Shown here: positions 53,150-57,000 of the stretch, one piece after another
How positions within the stretch are numbered: the first letter of the stretch is position 1
How the letters are laid out: each line of letters starts with the position of its first letter
Origin: Prorocentrum cordatum
Lineage: Eukaryota; Sar; Dinophyceae; Prorocentrales; Prorocentraceae
Assembly (NCBI GenBank): GCA_963575745.1
Contig: CAUYUJ010002114.1
Location: 306,005 to 363,004 of the forward strand
Direction of reading: 5' to 3'
Length of the DNA stretch: 57,000 nucleotides
Program-made: the position numbers and the translations under genes
The notes under the pieces: model-generated
What the model was told of the DNA's origin: nothing
The model's input: the letters and a program-made list of their open reading frames with translations, nothing else
The model's database searches: none

Positions 53150-53777
53150 GGGCGTTCAACGTTTCGTCCTTCCACGTAGCGCACAGGCGAGGGTGACCCA
53201 TTAGATGGACCCTCGGGCGCGGGGGGCGGCGGCGAGATTGGGCTCAAGTGGGCGATGGGGGCGAGCAAGGGGAATGGTCAGGGGGTGGGCGGAGGGGCGC
53301 GACGTCGTCGTCGACGTCGACGCTGTCGCTGTCGACGTCGTCGAAATCGTCGTCGCCGTCGACGAGGACATCGTCGATGTCGACAGCTACCCTCCTCGTC
53401 GATGGCGACGGCGACGACGACGTAGTCGACGTCGTCATCGACGACGGCGTCGCTGCCATGACAGTCAAGCGTTGGGGCTACGGGGCATGATCAGACGAGG
53501 TGGGGTGGATGGGGCATGAGGAGACACGGGGAGGGCAGCAGAAGCAGCAGCAGCAGCGACTCAATCCCCCCTCGAGATCCCCCCATCGCGCGCGGAGGCA
53601 AGCGTCGAGGACTGCGACGTGCCCCCCCCAGGCGGCGCCGACGTGGCCCCCGGGCGGCGCAACTAGGTTCTCTCCCCTGATCCTTCCACCATTCCCTCGT
53701 CCCGCCCGCTGCATGGCGCATCCCTCCCATTCCTACTCCCCCATCCCTATCCCCCCTCCCCCGTCGCCGCCCCCTCC
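53150..53777. other. No recognisable gene
   Basis: Dominated by GTCGAC / GTCGTC low-complexity sequence (53300-53450), which keeps frames open on both strands. Confidence 0.5.
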
Positions 53778-53830
53778 CTCCATGCGTCATCGAGGCTGCG
53801 TCGATGACGCATGGGTGATCGATGACTGAC
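53778..53830. repeat. GTCATCGAT-type palindromic motif cluster
   Basis: ATGCGTCATCGAGGCTGCGT then CGATGACGCATGGGTGATCG, an imperfect version of the 48815-48893 palindromes. Confidence 0.75.
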
Positions 53831-53939
53831 CTACTCCATGGCCCCTTGCTCACCAGCCCCCTCTCTTTCCTTTATCTGACCCCCCGACCCGCCCCACTGC
53901 CCCTTGCCCGCCGCCCCCGCCATCGCCGCCGCGCCGACC

Positions 53940-54125
53940 CTAGCCCCCCCCCCCAAAACAAAAAAAAAAAAACAAAAAACAACGCCGCGCCCGCAGGGGG
54001 GGGGGGGGGAGCTCGAGGGGAGGGGGGATGGAATGGGGAGGGAGGGAGGCGGGGGACGGGGCAAGGGGAGGAGTGGGAACGAGGGAGGGGGGGGGGGGGC
54101 GGGGGATAGCGGGGGGGGGGAGCGG
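53940..54125. repeat. Cluster of C, A and G homopolymers
   Basis: C10, A-rich, G13 and further G-runs within 190 bases. A likely hot spot for assembly or length errors. Confidence 0.85.
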
Positions 54126-54182
54126 CGAGGGGAATATCAGAAGAGAGCAAGACAGCGAGCAGCAGATCCTTGCGGTCAGGTG

Positions 54183-55448
54183 TCAGAATAAATGGTGTCT
54201 GGGCTTGCGGGGGGCTCCAGCAGAACGTAGTAGAATGAGGTGACGGAGAGCCAATCTTTTCAGACGTTCGCATGTTTCGCCAGAAGGCACATCTGGCGAC
54301 TGGGATAACTCGACGTACCAGTCGTGCAATGCCTGAGCGCAAGTCCGCAGCTTCGCACCCCGAGCGAAGCGGCCAGAATACTTGGGAAGCAGAGAGCACG
54401 CGCGCCATCGAAACAAATCGACACACTCAGCAGCTTTAATCTTTATAGCGTGCACCGTCGGCTTCCCAAACATAACAGCGGCTAGTTGATCGAGTTCATT
54501 TGGCGATCGGCCACTGCTCTTTTCAGCCGTGTACCATGCGTCCAGCTCAACGCTCAATCGACCTATCCCTATAGAAAATCGATGCTCCTGGGCCGATCCG
54601 CGGGGGCAAAACACGTCTGAAAGCAGCAGCCCCCATATCGCTGAACAGACCACCGGACCCATAACTCCTAGTGCAACTGTGCGGAGGAAGTCTACAGCGA
54701 AATTCTCGACTATGCTGAGTCCCGCGTGAACAGATTCCCATAGTGGATTAGGGTGCGTAGTTAGGGTCAGTCTGGAAGGTCGTATACAGCAAAGCCTACA
54801 CGGGGGCTCCACCACAGCACATGCGCCCACATCTTCCAGCCCCCTCCGGGGGAGAAGGCGACCACCTGGTTCGAGAGGCGAGCTGGCTCTATTGAGCGCG
54901 GGCATTGCCGTCCCAACTGTTAGGCCTCTACCGTTTTTTTTTGTGCGTTTATCATATTCCATGCCAGTATGTTCCCACAACCTAGCTCGTTCGATGTCTG
55001 ATTCGACATGGACCCAAACTTCCGCCTGCCTCGTCGCATCCAGGCGGTCGTCGACGCTGTGATCAACCCAGGGGCCATCGGCTTCATCTTCGAGGAGGCT
55101 CGCAGCGTTCGCTGTTTCAGTTTGGAGGAAGGCGGGCGAGGACATGGGGGAATGCGGGGAACGGAGGAAGGACGAGGCCGAGGAGGAGGATAAGGCGGAA
55201 GGAAGAGGATGAGGCAATTGGGGATGCGGGGCAGATGGCGGGGAGGGAGGGGGCAGCGGGGATATGCAGCGTGATCGACGAGAGGGGCGAAGAAGAAAGA
55301 GGCTGAGAATATGAATGCCACGCGTGCACGGTGCGCGTTTCAGTGCATACATGCGTGCGCGCGCCCACGGTTGCGCGCGCTGCGCGCGCATGGGCACGGA
55401 TTCCTCATCACTCCCCCTCTTCCACCATTCGACATCATCCTCCATCAT
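54183..55448 (-). CDS. Transposase-like family protein, C-terminal part
   Basis: 421 open codons downstream of, and overlapping, the next entry. The conserved part begins about residue 110 (position 55121): ASLLEDEADGPW, DRLDATRQAEVWVHVESDIE, GTAMPALNRASSPLEPGGRL, LTLTTHPNPLWESV, IVENFAVDFLRTVALGVMGP. The order LPALN ... RLEP ... P-C ... H-x-NPL ... D-x-LHAL/LRTV-x-LGV matches my recollection of the second half of a widespread dinoflagellate family. The first ~100 codons (PPPSPPSAPHPQLPHPLPSA) look like an unspliced pyrimidine-rich intron ending at CTGAAACAG. The ORF ends SAGAPRKPRHHLF with a stop at 54183. Confidence 0.55.
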   Translation of the reverse strand: MMEDDVEWWKRGSDEESVPMRAQRAQPWARARMYALKRAPCTRGIHILSLFLLRPSRRSRCISPLPPPSPPSAPHPQLPHPLPSALSSSSASSFLRSPHSPMSSPAFLQTETANAASLLEDEADGPWVDHSVDDRLDATRQAEVWVHVESDIERARLWEHTGMEYDKRTKKNGRGLTVGTAMPALNRASSPLEPGGRLLPRRGLEDVGACAVVEPPCRLCCIRPSRLTLTTHPNPLWESVHAGLSIVENFAVDFLRTVALGVMGPVVCSAIWGLLLSDVFCPRGSAQEHRFSIGIGRLSVELDAWYTAEKSSGRSPNELDQLAAVMFGKPTVHAIKIKAAECVDLFRWRACSLLPKYSGRFARGAKLRTCAQALHDWYVELSQSPDVPSGETCERLKRLALRHLILLRSAGAPRKPRHHLF

Positions 55449-56436
55449 TCCATATGTCCACTATCTGCGTGGGGATGGCGCGCGGCTCTCCGCGCGATTG
55501 AAACGCCACCCTGTATTTGTGCGTGTTCGCGACCGTGGCGTCGCAGAGGGGGCAGCCGTGCATGTGCGACTTCCACGTGGGCACCCCGAAAAACTGCGCC
55601 AAGCCTGCACAGTCTGCCATGACATAACACACGGCGCCCTTGAAACCCAGGTCTGTGCCACCGAGGTTTCGCCGAGATGTCTCGGCGTCAGTCCAGCGCC
55701 TGAGGTCCCAGTCGAGCGACGGGCGCGCGCCAGTTGCAAGCGCGTCGATCGACCAGCTCAAGAAAGTGAACAGCCTAGCGTACGAGCAGTACCCCTTGCA
55801 ACCGCAGCGACATGCCGCGCGCTTGCGAAACACGACGCCCACGTGGCGCCGCTGCGTGCACATATTGATCACTGGCATGACTAATATAGACTTGCTCCGC
55901 CCAGCCGCAGCAGCCCCTCCATACTGGGCCGCGTCGACGAATATCCCTAGTGGCACCACTAGCTCATCAGGCCGAGCGCCAACAACGACCTTGTGGTTCA
56001 CGTGAACAGGAGGCCAATTCGTCGATCGCACCTGCTGGTGCATAGAGAATTGGGTCAGCTGCGACTTCAGTTCAGACGCCAGCAAGTCGTGGCACGGGCG
56101 AACAGGAATTTGCACAACAGATCGGCTCCGCGACCTTCGAACATTACATGGCATATCCAATGATACTGGATGAACCGTGTCGATCCCCATATCAGATATT
56201 TTCCTCTCAATGTGTCGACTGTAATGCCCCGTGCGATTAGCTGGCTGAGGGGCAAGCCCCCATCCCTTGGCGCCCGCGGCGCCAGCCCTGCTAGAGTGGT
56301 AAGCGAGCTCGCAGAAGCTCTTTGCAGTGATGTTCCCAACGCAGAAGAGGCGCTGGAGCTCGGCGAGGAACTGTTGACCAGACTCGGCCTGCACATGAGG
56401 CGGTATGGGAGGCGATATGGTGCGCTTCCTGCTCAT
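55435..56436 (-). CDS. Transposase-like family protein, N-terminal part
   Basis: 333 residues from the ATG at 56436-56434 (MSRKRTISPPIPPHVQAESG). Conserved-looking stretches: VPLGIFVDAAQYGG, INMCTQRRHVGVVFRKRAAC, RCGCKGYCSYARLFTFLSWS, DLGFKGAVCYVMADCAGLAQ, FFGVPTWKSHMHGCPLCDAT. I recall this arrangement as a repeated, unnamed dinoflagellate family. The layout (an acidic residue in a 'G-x-F-x-D' strand, a Cys-rich CRCGC knuckle, D in VMADCAG, then HGCPLCD) resembles domesticated or active DDE/Tnp2-type transposases, but the catalytic triad is not proven. The frame ends at 55435 and coding resumes shifted in the previous entry (DDVEWWKRGSDEESVP), so an indel or intron sits near 55440. The open frame continues upstream to 56784 through GTCATCGGT repeats, which I exclude. 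Confidence 0.6.
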   Translation of the reverse strand: MSRKRTISPPIPPHVQAESGQQFLAELQRLFCVGNITAKSFCELAYHSSRAGAAGAKGWGLAPQPANRTGHYSRHIERKISDMGIDTVHPVSLDMPCNVRRSRSRSVVQIPVRPCHDLLASELKSQLTQFSMHQQVRSTNWPPVHVNHKVVVGARPDELVVPLGIFVDAAQYGGAAAAGRSKSILVMPVINMCTQRRHVGVVFRKRAACRCGCKGYCSYARLFTFLSWSIDALATGARPSLDWDLRRWTDAETSRRNLGGTDLGFKGAVCYVMADCAGLAQFFGVPTWKSHMHGCPLCDATVANTHKYRVAFQSRGEPRAIPTQIVDIWNDGG

Positions 56437-56705
56437 AGGTGCGCGCAATTGCAAGCTCGAGCAGTCGCGCCTGTCTGCGGGCAAAAACCCTCCTCCTCCT
56501 CCTCCTGCCGCCCCCCCCGTCTGATACCAATCTCCCCCATCACCCGTGCGCGCGCGCGCCCGCCCGCCCAGCGCGCCAGCTGGACCTTGCAGACATCTAC
56601 CTCGAGGCGATCGAGACCCTCCCCCGAAGGAGTGCCAGCCCTCTGCGCGCGCCGATGCCAGCCCGCGCATGCCCGGACCGCGGAAATTCTGAAAATCCTC
56701 TGCCA

Positions 56706-56910
56706 TCGGGCCCGTCATCGGTGCGTCATCGGTCATCGGTCCGTCATCGGTCAATACGTCATCGATCTTTCCGTGTAAAAACACAGGGTCCGAGGCCTAG
56801 GATCATCGATACGTCATCGATGACCCATCGATGAGCCGTCATCGGTCCGCCATCGGTCTGTCGCCGGTCCGCCGCTGGTCCGTCACCAGCCCGTCACCGG
56901 TTGCGCGGGC
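56706..56910. repeat. GTCATCGGT tandem motif cluster
   Basis: CCGTCATCGGT-type units with a period of about 10-11 bases, separated by a gap near 56765-56800, then ATCATCGATACGTCATCGAT and CCGTCACCGG-type variants. Confidence 0.8.
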
Positions 56911-56952
56911 CTGGGCGCTAAAAAACCAGGCGTCGAGTTGCCGTTGCATCCT

Positions 56953-56973
56953 CGCGCGCCAAAATGGCGCCCA
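56953..56973 (-). other. Weak DinoSL-like sequence
   Basis: The core GCCATTTTGGC (minus strand) is identical to the leader over 11 bases but the flanks are eroded (about 14 of 21). It lies about 520 bases upstream of the transposase-like start. It could equally be a GC-box-like palindrome. Confidence 0.25.
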
Positions 56974-57000
56974 ACATCGCACGGGCAGCTTAAACTCGAG

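Overview
The window reads as nuclear DNA of a dinoflagellate. It is GC-rich and dominated by simple-sequence tracts. It holds a head-to-tail tandem gene array and relicts of the dinoflagellate spliced leader (DinoSL) directly upstream of coding sequences. It also carries degraded copies of protein families that I recognise from memory only as multi-copy dinoflagellate families. The species cannot be fixed from sequence alone; Prorocentrum-like is a guess.

Layout. 1-17.5 kb: mostly non-coding, with a 1.9 kb CAT-repeat block, several foldback (inverted-repeat) elements, four dispersed repeat families (R1-R4, named here) and decayed minus-strand coding sequence: a leucine-rich-repeat pseudogene, an unrecognised gene remnant and one exon-sized DEAH-box helicase fragment. 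17.6-38.1 kb: about 3.5 direct copies of a 5.8 kb unit. Each unit carries one minus-strand gene for a secreted, cysteine-bearing protein. Copies 1-3 look identical at protein level; copy 4 has a +2 frameshift. Every copy has a DinoSL relict about 119 bases upstream of its ATG. 38.1-41.3 kb: a gene-poor interval where coding direction switches from minus to plus, with repeats and palindromes. 41.5-47.2 kb: plus-strand coding region of unrecognised proteins (one with a WW domain, one with clustered cysteines, one with a convincing 107-base intron). Only this interval is seeded with a 16-base hairpin, GGCCGC-AGTG-GCGGCC, which is open in all six frames and is tolerated in frame. 47.2-48.8 kb: a convergent boundary with a 20-base minisatellite and a long purine tract. 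48.8-56.8 kb: minus-strand coding cluster of an acidic repeat protein, a 271-residue unknown, a small signal-peptide ORF, a methyltransferase-like family remnant and a transposase-like family member. The first three have DinoSL relicts just upstream, as expected of retroposed mRNAs. GTCATCGAT palindromic repeats punctuate this cluster.

No rRNA, tRNA or CRISPR array was found. Most long open frames across trinucleotide tracts are artefacts of three-base periodicity and are not annotated as genes. Gene limits in the plus-strand block are provisional because introns, frameshifts and G-homopolymers break the frames.
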